This document shows, piece after piece, positions 37,240 through 46,422 of a stretch of DNA of 64,000 bases. The stretch lies in the NCBI RefSeq assembly GCF_044227025.1, contig NZ_JBGAFX010000009.1, forward strand, positions 1 through 64,000. The letters run 5' to 3'. The DNA comes from Dokdonella_A sp044227025. GTDB taxonomy: Bacteria > Pseudomonadota > Gammaproteobacteria > Xanthomonadales > Rhodanobacteraceae. Within the stretch, counting starts at the first letter, position 1. Each line of letters begins with the position of its first letter. The translations under genes were made by a program, and so were the position numbers. The notes under the pieces were generated by a model that did not search any database, had not been told where the DNA came from, and saw nothing but the letters and a program-made list of their open reading frames with translations.

Positions 37240-40080
37240 TCAGCGCACGGCCAGGCGCTTGCGCAGGTCGGCAGCGTAGAGCGAACCGGATGCACCGAGC
37301 AAGGGTTCCAGCTCCGCGCGCAACGCCGCCGCCTCGACGTCGGCACCGCGCGCCTCGATGGCGCGGGCCAGCGCCACCTTGATTTCGAGCACGCGCGGAT
37401 CGTGGGGCGCCAACGGACTGCGAACGGCGAGCGCCTCGCGCAACAACGGCTCCGCAATGGCGCCGCGTTCGAGCGCGAGTTCCGCACGCGCCAGTGCGAA
37501 CAGCGCATTGGCGAGTCCGATGTTGTGCGCAGGCAGCGCTGTGCGCGCGAGCTCGAGCGCTTTGGACGCCGTCGCCTGCGCCTTCACCGCGTCACCCGCA
37601 TCGAGCTCGGCTTCGGCGAGCTGCGCGTGCAACAAGGCGACGACCGGATCAGCACCGCGACTCGCGCCCTTCACTGCCGCCAGCGCCGCGCGCAATTCAT
37701 CGAGCGCTTCGGCAGGACGGTGGCGCAGCCGAAGCAGATTGCCAAGGTAGCCACGATCCTGGTTCAGCCATTCGGAGTCGGCGGGATAGCTGCGACGGTC
37801 GATCGCCAGCGTCTCGCGCAGCGCCTCTTCGGCCGACGCATAGTCGCCGCCGTACTGCAGCGCGAGGGCGAGATTGCCGAGCGGACCGACGCGTGCTTCC
37901 TCGGTCGCGCCTTCGATGCCGCTCCAGGTGGAAATCGATTCGCGGAACGCGGCCTGCGCTTCGGCGAATCGGCCCAGCATGATGCGATCGAGACCGATCA
38001 TGTTCTGCGCGCGTGCAATCTCGTCGGCATGGCGCGCGCCGAGTACCCGGCGCTGGTCGTCGAGAAGCGCCACCCGACCGCGCAGACCCTCTTCGTAGCG
38101 CCCCTGCTTCTCGATCGCCATGAACAGGTTCGCGCGCGCGCCCAGCGTTTCGCGATGATCGTTGCCGTAGCGTTCGATCTTGATGTCGAGCGCTTCGCGC
38201 AGCGCCTGCTCGGCGCCGACGTAGTCGCCTTTGTGCGACAGTGCGAACCCGAGATCGTTGAGATCGGCGGCGACCGTCGTGCTGCGGCCGCCCAGTCGCT
38301 GGCGGTCGATCGCGAGCGCCGCCCGCTCGGCGGCAATCGAGTCGTCGTAGCGCGACAGCTCGTCGAGCGCGTGCGCGAGCAAGGCCCAGTCCAGTGCCAC
38401 CTCGCGCGCCCCCTCGCCGAGGCGGGCAATATCCCCGGCCAGCAGTTCGCGCGCGACCGATTCGGCTCGCGCGGTTTCGCCCCGCTCGGTCAGCACGCGC
38501 ACCTGCAGGCGACGCGCATCGGACAGGTCTTTTGGCGCGCCGGCACCGGCGGCGAGCGCGAGTGCGCGCTCGACATGCGTGGTCGCCGGCTCGTACAGGC
38601 TGCGCTCGGCCTCGCTCGAGGCCAGCCGCACGAGATTGCGCGCGCGCACTTCGGCGGCGACGCCCCCGTTCTCGCCGAGCGCGACCGCCTTCTCCAGCAG
38701 CGGGGTCGCGCGCTCGTAATTGCCTATGTTCCAGTACAGGCTGCCGATGAGGCCGGTCATGTCGGCCGCGATCGACGCGTTGGCGGCTTCGTCGGCGAGG
38801 CGCGCCTCCCCCTTTTCGAGCAGTTGCTGCGCGGTGAATGGCCGACCCTCGTTCTCGTCGGGCGCCGCCTGCTCGAACACGCCGGCGAGAAAACCGCGCG
38901 CGGCCTCGGCCCGATCGGCCTGCTCGCGCGCCAGTGCCGCCTGATGCAGGCTGACCAGCGTCGCGCCGATGCAGAACGCGAACGCGATCAGTGCGCCAGC
39001 GAGCGCGTAACGATGCCGCCGCGCGAACTTCGCAAATCGATAGCCGGCCCCGCTGCGCGCCGCGATCGGACGGCCACCGAGGTGACTGCGGAGGTCGGAC
39101 GAGAGCGCCTCGACCGAGGAGTAGCGCCGCTCCGGCTCGGACGCGAGTGCGGTCAGCACGATGCGGTCGAGGTCGCCGCGCAGCGCGCGCCGGGTAGCCG
39201 CGTCGACGACGGCACCCGGCGCCTTCATCTCGCCCGCGCCGTCGCGCGCGGGCCGCACACCGGTGAGCAGTTCGAACAGCACGACGCCCAGCGCATAAAC
39301 GTCGGTCGCGGTCGTCACCGCCGCGCCCGCGACCTGCTCCGGCGCGGCGTAGTCGGGCGTGAGCAGGCGCGCGGCCGTTCGCGTCGGCGCTTGCGCGTCG
39401 GTGTCATCGAGCACCTTGGCGATGCCGAAATCCAGCAGCTTCGGCGCGCCGTCCGCGTCGACGAGGATGTTCGAAGGCTTCAGGTCGCGATGCACGACGA
39501 GGTTGCGATGCGCGAACTGCACCGCCTCGCACACGCGCAGGAACAGGCGCAGGCGCGCGGGTATGTCAAGCGCGCGCTCGCGCGCATGATCCGTGATCGG
39601 CATGCCCTCGACGTATTCCATGACGAGGTACGGCGTGCCGTCCTCGCCGACCCCGCCGTCAATGAGGCGCGCGATGGACGGGTGTTCCAGCCGCGCGAGG
39701 ATCTGCCGCTCGCGACGAAACCGCAGCAGCAGCCCGGGCGTCGGCCACGCGACCTGCTTGACCGCGACGCGTTGCTCGAACTCGCCGTCGCCGCGTTCGG
39801 CCAGCCAGACCTCGCCCATGCCGCCGGCGCCGAGGCGGCGCACGACGCGCCATGCGCCGAAGCGCGACGGCTGCGCGCCATCGGCGCCTTCGCGCCATTG
39901 CTGGGTATCGGCCGGCGGATGTTCCATGAAACCCTCGGCGCGCGCGTCGGCGCGCAACAGGCGCTCGACCTCCGCGCGCAACGTCGCGTCATCGGCGCAT
40001 GCGACATCGAGATAGCCGCTGCGCGCGGCGGGCGGCAACTCGACGCAGCGATCGAACAGCTCGGCGAGGCTGCGACGCAT
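37240..40080 (-). CDS. Membrane Ser/Thr protein kinase with TPR domain, second copy
   Basis: A 946-residue Hanks-type kinase with the same plan as 28451-31147: kinase domain at about 75-340 (GAGGMGEVW 84-92, VAVK with Lys108, HRDLKPSNI with Asp199 and Asn204, DFGIAK with Asp217, APEQVAG), a membrane helix at 358-378, then ~550 residues of tetratricopeptide repeats with the YGNDHRETLGARANL-type motif of kinesin-light-chain-like TPRs. It starts five bases after the stop of its own sigma factor gene. A reading that begins further upstream is disfavoured because it overlaps that gene. Substrate is probably the sigma factor. Confidence 0.93.
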   Translation of the reverse strand: MRRSLAELFDRCVELPPAARSGYLDVACADDATLRAEVERLLRADARAEGFMEHPPADTQQWREGADGAQPSRFGAWRVVRRLGAGGMGEVWLAERGDGEFEQRVAVKQVAWPTPGLLLRFRRERQILARLEHPSIARLIDGGVGEDGTPYLVMEYVEGMPITDHARERALDIPARLRLFLRVCEAVQFAHRNLVVHRDLKPSNILVDADGAPKLLDFGIAKVLDDTDAQAPTRTAARLLTPDYAAPEQVAGAAVTTATDVYALGVVLFELLTGVRPARDGAGEMKAPGAVVDAATRRALRGDLDRIVLTALASEPERRYSSVEALSSDLRSHLGGRPIAARSGAGYRFAKFARRHRYALAGALIAFAFCIGATLVSLHQAALAREQADRAEAARGFLAGVFEQAAPDENEGRPFTAQQLLEKGEARLADEAANASIAADMTGLIGSLYWNIGNYERATPLLEKAVALGENGGVAAEVRARNLVRLASSEAERSLYEPATTHVERALALAAGAGAPKDLSDARRLQVRVLTERGETARAESVARELLAGDIARLGEGAREVALDWALLAHALDELSRYDDSIAAERAALAIDRQRLGGRSTTVAADLNDLGFALSHKGDYVGAEQALREALDIKIERYGNDHRETLGARANLFMAIEKQGRYEEGLRGRVALLDDQRRVLGARHADEIARAQNMIGLDRIMLGRFAEAQAAFRESISTWSGIEGATEEARVGPLGNLALALQYGGDYASAEEALRETLAIDRRSYPADSEWLNQDRGYLGNLLRLRHRPAEALDELRAALAAVKGASRGADPVVALLHAQLAEAELDAGDAVKAQATASKALELARTALPAHNIGLANALFALARAELALERGAIAEPLLREALAVRSPLAPHDPRVLEIKVALARAIEARGADVEAAALRAELEPLLGASGSLYAADLRKRLAVR

Positions 40081-40085
40081 GGCGC

Positions 40086-40658
40086 TCAGGTATCCGGGAA
40101 CAGCGACGTATGCAGCTGCGCCCGCGCCCGCCGCCAATCGCGGTTCAGCGTGCGCTCGCTGACTCCTTGCAGCACGGCGATCTCGGCAACGTCCATGCCG
40201 GCGAAGAAGCGCAGTTCGACCAGTTCGGCGAGGCGCGGCTCGTCGGCTGCGAGCTCGGTCAGCGCATGGTCCAGGCGCAGCAACTGATCGGGCGCGAGTT
40301 CGCTGCCGCCGACGACATCGCCTGCTTCTTCGAGGACGACGAACTGGACCTGCCCGCCACCGCGCTTGTCGGCGATGCGCGCACGCGCGCGATCGATCAC
40401 GATCTGGCGCATCGCGCGGGCGGCAAGCGCGAAGAAATGCCGGCGTCCCTGCAGCAGGGACAGACGCTCGGGCTGCGCGAGCTTGAGGTAAACCTCGTGG
40501 ACGAGTCCGGTGGTGTTCAGCGTGGCGCCCGGCGCAATGGCCAGCTGCTTGCGCGCGAGCAGCTTGAGCTCAGCGTAGACGCGCGCGAACAGCGCCTTCA
40601 GCGCCTGCGTATCGCGGTCGTTCGCGCTGGCCAGTAGCGCATCGATCGACTCGTCCAC
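40086..40658 (-). CDS. ECF-family sigma factor of the kinase-linked type, second copy
   Basis: A 190-residue sigma factor, paralogous to 27859-28449: region 2 block NTTGLVHEVYLKLAQ, GRRHFFALAARAMRQIVIDR, ARARIADKRGGG; region 4 block LRFFAGMDVAEIAVLQGVSE + RTLNRDWRRARAQL. The GTG start at 40656-40658 (VDESIDALLASANDRD) matches the family N terminus. A longer reading from a TTG at 40724 would span the promoter described at 40697-40724 and is rejected. It heads the minus-strand operon with the kinase. Confidence 0.88.
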   Translation of the reverse strand: MDESIDALLASANDRDTQALKALFARVYAELKLLARKQLAIAPGATLNTTGLVHEVYLKLAQPERLSLLQGRRHFFALAARAMRQIVIDRARARIADKRGGGQVQFVVLEEAGDVVGGSELAPDQLLRLDHALTELAADEPRLAELVELRFFAGMDVAEIAVLQGVSERTLNRDWRRARAQLHTSLFPDT

Positions 40659-40696
40659 GGCTACGTCCGCGTTGCCACCCGGGTCCCCCGGGCACG

Positions 40697-40724
40697 AGTA
40701 TAGGACACGCGCTTGCGCCGACAA
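40697..40724 (-). promoter_or_regulatory. Probable sigma-70 promoter of the second sigma-kinase operon
   Basis: On the minus strand TTGTCG (-35, 40724-40719) and TATACT (-10, 40702-40697) are separated by 16 bases. The pair scores 4/6 and 5/6 to consensus and lies 39 bases before the GTG start at 40658. Confidence 0.6.
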
Positions 40725-40749
40725 CGCAGGGCGCGCGCCGCCACCGGCA

Positions 40750-41124
40750 TCACGGCTCCCCGAGTGCCGCCTGGGTCTTCTTCGGCAGGTTCGCGCGCAC
40801 CAGTTCGTACGAACGCCGCACGAATCCGGCCAGTTCGTCCTGGGTGAAGCGCTCCGGCTCGGTCACGCTGACCCAGAACGCGCGCGCCATGTAGTGTGCG
40901 GGCGCCATGCCCGGTTGTTCGGTCAGTTCGAGGAAACGGTCGGAGTCGACCTTGAACGACAGGCGACCCCGATCCGGGCCGAGCGCGCACATTACCACGA
41001 ACATCTTGCTGGCGACGCTCCAGACGAGGTCGACTTCCCACTTGATCGAGCGCGTCGCGCCGGGCCAGCGCGCGCACAGCGCGTCGAGGTCGGTGTCGCG
41101 CATCCCGGTCACCTTCGCTGTCAT
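40750..41124 (-). CDS. MmcQ/YjbR-family protein
   Basis: A 124-residue cytoplasmic protein of the MmcQ/YjbR family: RDTDLDALCARWPGATRSIK, WSVASKMFVVMCALGPDRGR and the AHYMARAFWVSVTE segment. The family has a CyaY-like alpha/beta fold; DNA-binding roles have been suggested but are not established. Two starts are possible (MTAK at 41124 or MRDT at 41103). It lies divergent to a GNAT gene with a 125 bp gap. Confidence 0.88.
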   Translation of the reverse strand: MTAKVTGMRDTDLDALCARWPGATRSIKWEVDLVWSVASKMFVVMCALGPDRGRLSFKVDSDRFLELTEQPGMAPAHYMARAFWVSVTEPERFTQDELAGFVRRSYELVRANLPKKTQAALGEP

Positions 41125-41249
41125 CGCGCACCGCCCGCAAAAGTCGCAATCGTAACCGGAGCCGGGTGGCTATGATACCGAGCGCGGCGCCGATGCATGG
41201 ATGCGCGAGCCGGCGCCATGCGCAACGCGCCCGTGGCATGCTGTGCAGG

Positions 41250-41849
41250 ATGAACGAACCTTCGCCCCCTCACGCTCCCGCGCAGACACCGGCTCCGGCC
41301 GCACGTGCGCGCGGCCGCGCATTCACGACCCGCGACGGCCGCCGCCTGCGCCTGCGGCCGCTGCGACCCGACGACGTCGAGGCGCTCAAGCGCGGCTTCG
41401 CGCGCCTGACGCCGGATCAGGTGCGCCAGCGCACGTTCCATCGCATGAACGAACTTACCGACGAGGCGGCCCAGCGCTTCGCGCATGTCGATGCCGCGAC
41501 GGCAGCCGCCTATGTCGTGGTCGACGACGACGGTGAATTGCATGGCGAGGCGCGGCTGCACGTGACGCCCACGGGCGAGTCGGCCGAGTTCGCCCTCATC
41601 GTCGATCCGCAGATGCTCGGCATCGGCATCGGCGGCGCGCTCATGCGTCGCCTGTTCACCGAGGCGCGTCGGCGTGGTTTGCGCGAACTGTGGGGTACCG
41701 TGCTGGCGGACAACTCGTTGATGCTCGATTTCTCCAGCCAGCTCGGCGCGCGACGCGAGATGATCGCCGACGAACCCGATCTCGTGCGTGTGCGTTTCGA
41801 CCTTGCGCGGCGCGCGCGCGGCAGTCGCCGGCAATCGCCCACGGCATGA
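41250..41849 (+). CDS. GNAT-family N-acetyltransferase
   Basis: A 199-residue GNAT protein with a proline/alanine-rich N-terminal leader (1-20) and the acetyltransferase fold from about residue 25. LRLRPLRPDDVEALKRGFAR is the first strand-helix unit. FALIVDPQMLGIGIGGALMR contains the acetyl-CoA loop in the form Q/MLGIGIG. LRELWGTVLADNSLMLDFSS is the motif B region. This form resembles the GNAT domain appended to Pat/YfiQ-type protein acetyltransferases (R-x-x-RF...LT), here as a free-standing domain. The start at 41250 was chosen as the last ATG before the conserved part; an ATG at 41238 is in frame. Confidence 0.82.
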   Translation: MNEPSPPHAPAQTPAPAARARGRAFTTRDGRRLRLRPLRPDDVEALKRGFARLTPDQVRQRTFHRMNELTDEAAQRFAHVDAATAAAYVVVDDDGELHGEARLHVTPTGESAEFALIVDPQMLGIGIGGALMRRLFTEARRRGLRELWGTVLADNSLMLDFSSQLGARREMIADEPDLVRVRFDLARRARGSRRQSPTA

Positions 41850-41942
41850 CGCCCGCGCGCGCCGGGACCGCAGGATCCATCTCCTGCGAGCGACCGGCCC
41901 GCGATGCGCATTGGCAATGGCGGTCGCGCACGGGGTGCGCTC

Positions 41943-44900
41943 CTAGCCTGCCACTGCCTCGCCGTGTTTTTCGTCGCCACGCCGCATGCGCTGCCGCAGG
42001 CGCTCGAAGTACAGAAAGATCACCGGCGTGATGTACAGGGTCAGCAACTGCGACGTGACGAGGCCGCCGACCACCGCGAGTCCGAGCGGGCGGCGCGCTT
42101 CAGCGCCGGCCCCGAAACCGAGCGCGATCGGCAGCGTGCCCATCAGCGCCGCGAACGTCGTCATCATGATCGGGCGGAAGCGGACCACGCAGGCATCGAG
42201 GATCGCGCGTTCCGCATCCTCGCCCTCGCGCTGCTTCTCGAGCGCGAAGTCGATCATCATGATCGCGTTCTTCTTCACGATGCCGATGAGCATGATCAGG
42301 CCGACGGCACCGTAGAGGTCAAGGTCCTTGCCGAACACCATCAGGGTCAGCAATGCGCCGAACACCGCGGTCGGCAGCCCGGACAGGATCGTCAGCGGAT
42401 GGATGAAGCTCTCGTACAGGATGCCGAGCACGAGGTAGATCACGAACACGGCGAGCAGCAGCAGCATGCCCATGCCCGACAGCGAATCCTGGAATTGCTG
42501 CGCGGTACCCTGGAACGACGCCGTGATCGTGTCCGGCATGCGCAGATCGGCGACCGCGCGGTCGACGCCGGACACCGCATCACTGAGCGACATGCCCGGG
42601 CCAAGGTTGAACGACACGGTCACCGCCGAGACCTGGCCGAGATGGTTGATGGTCGCCGGTCCGACCGAATGACCGGTCTGCGTCACCGCCGACAACGGCA
42701 CCAGCCGCGATGAGGGACTGGATGTCGAGTCGCCCGCCAGCGCCTTCGGTGGCAAGTTCGGCGTGACGTAGATCGAGGACAGCACCGAGGTGTCGGCCTG
42801 GCGAGCCGGATCGACCTGCAGCAGCACCCAGAACTGGTCCGACGCGGTATAGATCGTCGACACCTGCGCCGGACCGAACGCGTAGTAGAGCGCGCTCTCG
42901 ATCGCGTCCGGCGTGACGCCGTACGCGGCAGCGGCGTCGCGGTCGATGCTGACATCGAGCTGCGGATTCGCGATCTGCATGTCGCTGTTGACGTCGAGGA
43001 AACCGGGCAGCTTGGCGAGCGCCGCCACCAGTTTCGGCGTCCACTCGAACAAGCGCTTCGTGTCGGTATCCTGCAGCACGAACTGGTAGGTGCTGTTGGT
43101 GAGCTTGCCGCCGATGCGGATCAGCGGCAGGTTCTGCGCGAAAGCCTGCAAGCCGGCGATCTGCTGGAGTTTCGGGCGGATCTCCTGCACCACCTCGTCG
43201 GCGCTCTTGCGCTCATGCGGCGGTTTCAGGTTCACGATCATGCGCCCGAGATTCAGCGTCGCGCTGCTGCCGCCGGCGCCGACGAACGCCATCACGTTCT
43301 CGACATTGGGGTCGTTGCGCAGAATCTCTGCCGCCTTGCGCTGCTTTTCCAGCATCGCGTCGAAGCCGATGTCCTGCGCGGCCTGGGTGAACACGAACAA
43401 CTGCCCGGTGTCGTCGTTCGGCAGGAAACCCTTGGGAACATGCACCGCCAGCACGCCGGTCGCGACCACCAGCGCGAAGAACACGCCCAGCACGAAGCGC
43501 CGATGGCGCACGCCGGCGCGAACCGTACGCGCATAGAACGCCTGCATCGCGTCGAACGCGCGCTCGAACGACTGATACAGGCGCCCGTGCGTGCCGCCAT
43601 GCAACGGCTTGAGCATGCGGCTGCACAACATCGGGGTCAGGCTCAGCGAGACGAAGCCGGAAACGAGCACCGCGGCGACGATCGTGACCGCGAACTCCTT
43701 CAGCAGGCGACCGATGATGCCGCCCATGAACATGACCGGGATGAATACCGCGGCAAGCGACAGGGTCATCGAGACGATCGTGAAGCCGATTTCGCGCGCG
43801 CCGTCGAGCGTCGCGGTCAGGCGGTCCTTGCCCATCTCGAGATGGCGCGAAACGTTTTCCAGCATCACGATCGCGTCATCGACGACGAAGCCGACCGCGA
43901 GCGTGAGCGCCATCAGCGACAGGTTGTCGATGCTGAAGCCGAGTGCGTACATGACTGCGAAGGTGCCGACGATCGACATCGGCAACGCGAGCGACGGGAT
44001 CAACGTCGCCGGCAGGTTGCGCAGGAACACGAAGATCACCAGCACGACCAGGCACAATGCGAGCAGCAGGCTGAACTTCACGTCGGAAACCGATTCGCGG
44101 ATGCTCTGCGAACGATCGTAGATGACGTCGAGCTGCGCCCCGGCCGGCAACGAGCGCTGGAACGACGGCAGCATCTTGCGGATGTCCTCGACGACCTGGA
44201 TGGTGTTCGTGCCCGGCTGCTTCTGGATCGCCAGCACGACGCCTTGCTCACCGTTGATGATCGCGCCGCCCTTGTCGTTCTGCACGCCGTCGTAGACTCG
44301 GGCGACGTCCTTCAGGCGCACCGGCGCGCCGTTCTGGTAGCTGACGATGAGCTCGCCGAATGCGGCGGCGTCGTACAGCTGTCCGCCGACCATCACGTTG
44401 TAGATGCGGTTCGGCCCGTACAGCGTGCCGGTCGGCAGGTTCACGTTGCCCTTGCCGATCGCGCCAGCCACGGTATCGATACCCAGCCCGCGCGCCGCGA
44501 GCGCATCCGGATCGAGGTCGATGCGCACCGCGTATTTCTGCGAACCGTAGACATTGACCTGGGCCACGCCGTTGACGGTCGAGATGCGCTGCGCGAGCGT
44601 GTTCTCGGCGTACTCGTCGAGCGTCGACAGGCGCAGCGTCTTCGAGGTGAACGCGACGTAGAACACCGGCGAGTCGGCCGGATTCACCTTCTTGAACGTC
44701 GGCGGCGTCGTCATCTGCGTCGGCAGCTGGCGCAACGCCGACGAGATCGCCGCCTGCACGTCCTGCGCGGCGGCGTCGATGCTGCGATCGAGCGCGAACT
44801 GCAGCGTGATGCTGGTCGAGCCGAGTGCACTCGAGGAGGTCATCGAATCGAGCGCGGGAATGGTCGAGAACTGCTTTTCGAGCGGCGTCGCGACCGCCGA

Positions 44901-45080
44901 CGCCATCGTTTCGGGCGATGCGCCCGGCAGGTTCGCCGACACCTGGATGGTCGGGAAGTCCACGTTCGGCAATGCGGCCACCGGAAGCTGGCGATAGCCG
45001 ACGATGCCGAACACGAGGATGCCGATCATGACCAGGGTGGTCATGACCGGACGGCGGACGAAAACTTCGGACACGTTCAT
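41943..45080 (-). CDS. RND-family multidrug efflux permease (MdtB/MdtC-like)
   Basis: A 1045-residue inner membrane HAE1-type pump with 12 helices and two large periplasmic loops. VSEVFVRRPVMTTLVMIGIL opens helix 1. The proton-relay helix 4 reads LAVGFVVDDAIVMLENVSRH (paired aspartates). SLSLTPMLCSRML and the second-half LTILSGLPTAVFGALLTLMV, GLIMLIGIVKKNAIMMIDFA and FRPIMMTTFAALMGTLPIAL are standard. It exports drugs or metabolites with the adaptor encoded 24 bp upstream (45105-46223) and an outer membrane TolC-like channel that must be encoded elsewhere. MdtB/C normally occur as a pair; only one permease is present here. Confidence 0.95.
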   Translation of the reverse strand: MNVSEVFVRRPVMTTLVMIGILVFGIVGYRQLPVAALPNVDFPTIQVSANLPGASPETMASAVATPLEKQFSTIPALDSMTSSSALGSTSITLQFALDRSIDAAAQDVQAAISSALRQLPTQMTTPPTFKKVNPADSPVFYVAFTSKTLRLSTLDEYAENTLAQRISTVNGVAQVNVYGSQKYAVRIDLDPDALAARGLGIDTVAGAIGKGNVNLPTGTLYGPNRIYNVMVGGQLYDAAAFGELIVSYQNGAPVRLKDVARVYDGVQNDKGGAIINGEQGVVLAIQKQPGTNTIQVVEDIRKMLPSFQRSLPAGAQLDVIYDRSQSIRESVSDVKFSLLLALCLVVLVIFVFLRNLPATLIPSLALPMSIVGTFAVMYALGFSIDNLSLMALTLAVGFVVDDAIVMLENVSRHLEMGKDRLTATLDGAREIGFTIVSMTLSLAAVFIPVMFMGGIIGRLLKEFAVTIVAAVLVSGFVSLSLTPMLCSRMLKPLHGGTHGRLYQSFERAFDAMQAFYARTVRAGVRHRRFVLGVFFALVVATGVLAVHVPKGFLPNDDTGQLFVFTQAAQDIGFDAMLEKQRKAAEILRNDPNVENVMAFVGAGGSSATLNLGRMIVNLKPPHERKSADEVVQEIRPKLQQIAGLQAFAQNLPLIRIGGKLTNSTYQFVLQDTDTKRLFEWTPKLVAALAKLPGFLDVNSDMQIANPQLDVSIDRDAAAAYGVTPDAIESALYYAFGPAQVSTIYTASDQFWVLLQVDPARQADTSVLSSIYVTPNLPPKALAGDSTSSPSSRLVPLSAVTQTGHSVGPATINHLGQVSAVTVSFNLGPGMSLSDAVSGVDRAVADLRMPDTITASFQGTAQQFQDSLSGMGMLLLLAVFVIYLVLGILYESFIHPLTILSGLPTAVFGALLTLMVFGKDLDLYGAVGLIMLIGIVKKNAIMMIDFALEKQREGEDAERAILDACVVRFRPIMMTTFAALMGTLPIALGFGAGAEARRPLGLAVVGGLVTSQLLTLYITPVIFLYFERLRQRMRRGDEKHGEAVAG

Positions 45081-45104
45081 GGCGGCGACCTCATCGCGAG
45101 GGCC

Positions 45105-46223
45105 TCATGGCGCAGCAACGGCGAGCGGCGTCTTGTCCTCGACGCGCGACTGGCCATCGAGCACGACGGTCTCGCCAGCGGCGAGTCCCTGTGCCACGAC
45201 CGCCTCGCCGGCCACCACCCGCGCCACCGCAACCGCGCGTTGTTCCGCCGTGTGATCCGCGCGCACGACGAATACATAGGACCCGTCCGGGCCGTTCTGG
45301 ATCGTCTGCTGCGGCACCACCACCGCGTTTGCGTCATGGCCGAGCGTTAGGTTCACGTTGACGAGCTGGCCCGGCCACAGCACATGGCCGTCGTTGGCGA
45401 ACTCGGCGCGCAGCTTGACCGTACCGGTCGCGCCATCGACTGCGTTGTCGATGAAAGCGACCTTGCCCTCGACCGGCTGGTCGATGCCGATCACGCGCGC
45501 CTGCGCCGCAAGCGCACCTCCCTTCTGCGCCACCTGCATGCGACCGAGCAAAGCCGAAGGCAACGAGAACGACACGTAGATCGGTTCGATCTGGTTGATC
45601 GTGACGAGCGGGTTGGTGTCGTTCGCCTTCACCACATTGCCCGCCTGGATCAGGATGCGCCCGATGCGACCGCTGATCGGCGCATGGATGTCGGTGTAGG
45701 AGAGCGTGACTCGCGCCGCGGCGACGTTCGCCTCGTCGACCTTCACGCTCGCGATCGCCGCCTGCAGGTTGGTGCGGTATTGCTCCATCTGGTCGGCCGA
45801 GAGATAGCCCTTCGCGGCGAGATCCTGGTAGCGCTTGACCTGCGAGCGCGCCTGTTCGAGCGCCGCCTGGTCCTTCGCCTGCGCCGACAGCGCCTGTTGC
45901 AGCGCGGCCTGTGCGGGACGCGGATCGATGCGGAACAGCAATTCGCCGGCGTGGACGTCGGCGCCGTCCCTGATCCGCACTTCGAGCAACTGGCCATCGA
46001 CGAGGGACTTGACCGCGACGCTGTTGATCGCCTCCACGCTGCCCGGCGCGCTCACCAGTACCGGCATGTCGCGCGTCGCGGCCGTGACGGCGGTGACCGG
46101 AACCGGCGCACGCTTCGGCGGCGCCTGTTCGCGCGAGCAGGCGGACACCAAGGCGAGCGTCACCAGGGCGACCGCGCGAAACGCGACCGACGGCATCCAA
46201 CCGCGCCTGCTTTCCTCGACCAC
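45105..46223 (-). CDS. RND efflux periplasmic adaptor (MdtA-like membrane fusion protein)
   Basis: A 372-residue adaptor lipoprotein: signal with lipobox VSAC (about residue 29), then the barrel-sandwich hybrid and helical hairpin: PVLVSAPGSVEAINSVAVKS, VDGQLLEVRIRDGADVHAGE, a coiled coil at about 105-165, and YTDIHAPISGRIGRILIQAG. It bridges the RND pump to the outer membrane channel. The GTG start at 46221-46223 is backed by AAGGAG six bases upstream. The gene is first in the operon, divergent to mfd; the 199 bp gap holds both promoters. Confidence 0.94.
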   Translation of the reverse strand: MVEESRRGWMPSVAFRAVALVTLALVSACSREQAPPKRAPVPVTAVTAATRDMPVLVSAPGSVEAINSVAVKSLVDGQLLEVRIRDGADVHAGELLFRIDPRPAQAALQQALSAQAKDQAALEQARSQVKRYQDLAAKGYLSADQMEQYRTNLQAAIASVKVDEANVAAARVTLSYTDIHAPISGRIGRILIQAGNVVKANDTNPLVTINQIEPIYVSFSLPSALLGRMQVAQKGGALAAQARVIGIDQPVEGKVAFIDNAVDGATGTVKLRAEFANDGHVLWPGQLVNVNLTLGHDANAVVVPQQTIQNGPDGSYVFVVRADHTAEQRAVAVARVVAGEAVVAQGLAAGETVVLDGQSRVEDKTPLAVAAP

Positions 46224-46422
46224 GCATCACTCCTTCAGCGCCCGCCACAGTGCGTAGTTTGACCGATCGCGGCGCGCGGGTTCCGACCGGGGCTGGTAAA
46301 CACCGGGTAAAGACGCCACATGACCTCCGGCCTACCGAACCGGGGTGCGCATCGCTACACTGCGCGGCCTCGCGCTGGGCCGGTTTTCGCCGCCTCGGCG
46401 CTGCCGTCGTTTCCGGAACCGC

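Noticed and set aside
37402..40287. 961-codon plus-strand open frame opposite the second kinase
   Set aside because: Composition (R, A, Q, V, H) is that of an antisense shadow. The opposite strand encodes an intact Hanks kinase with all catalytic motifs.
40659..40724. N-terminal extension of the second sigma factor from a TTG at 40724
   Set aside because: It would translate through a good -10/-35 pair, and the family N terminus matches the GTG at 40658.
41943..46223. Missing third component (outer membrane channel) hidden near the RND operon
   Set aside because: Both flanks were read: downstream is a GNAT gene and upstream is divergent mfd. No TolC-like sequence is present.
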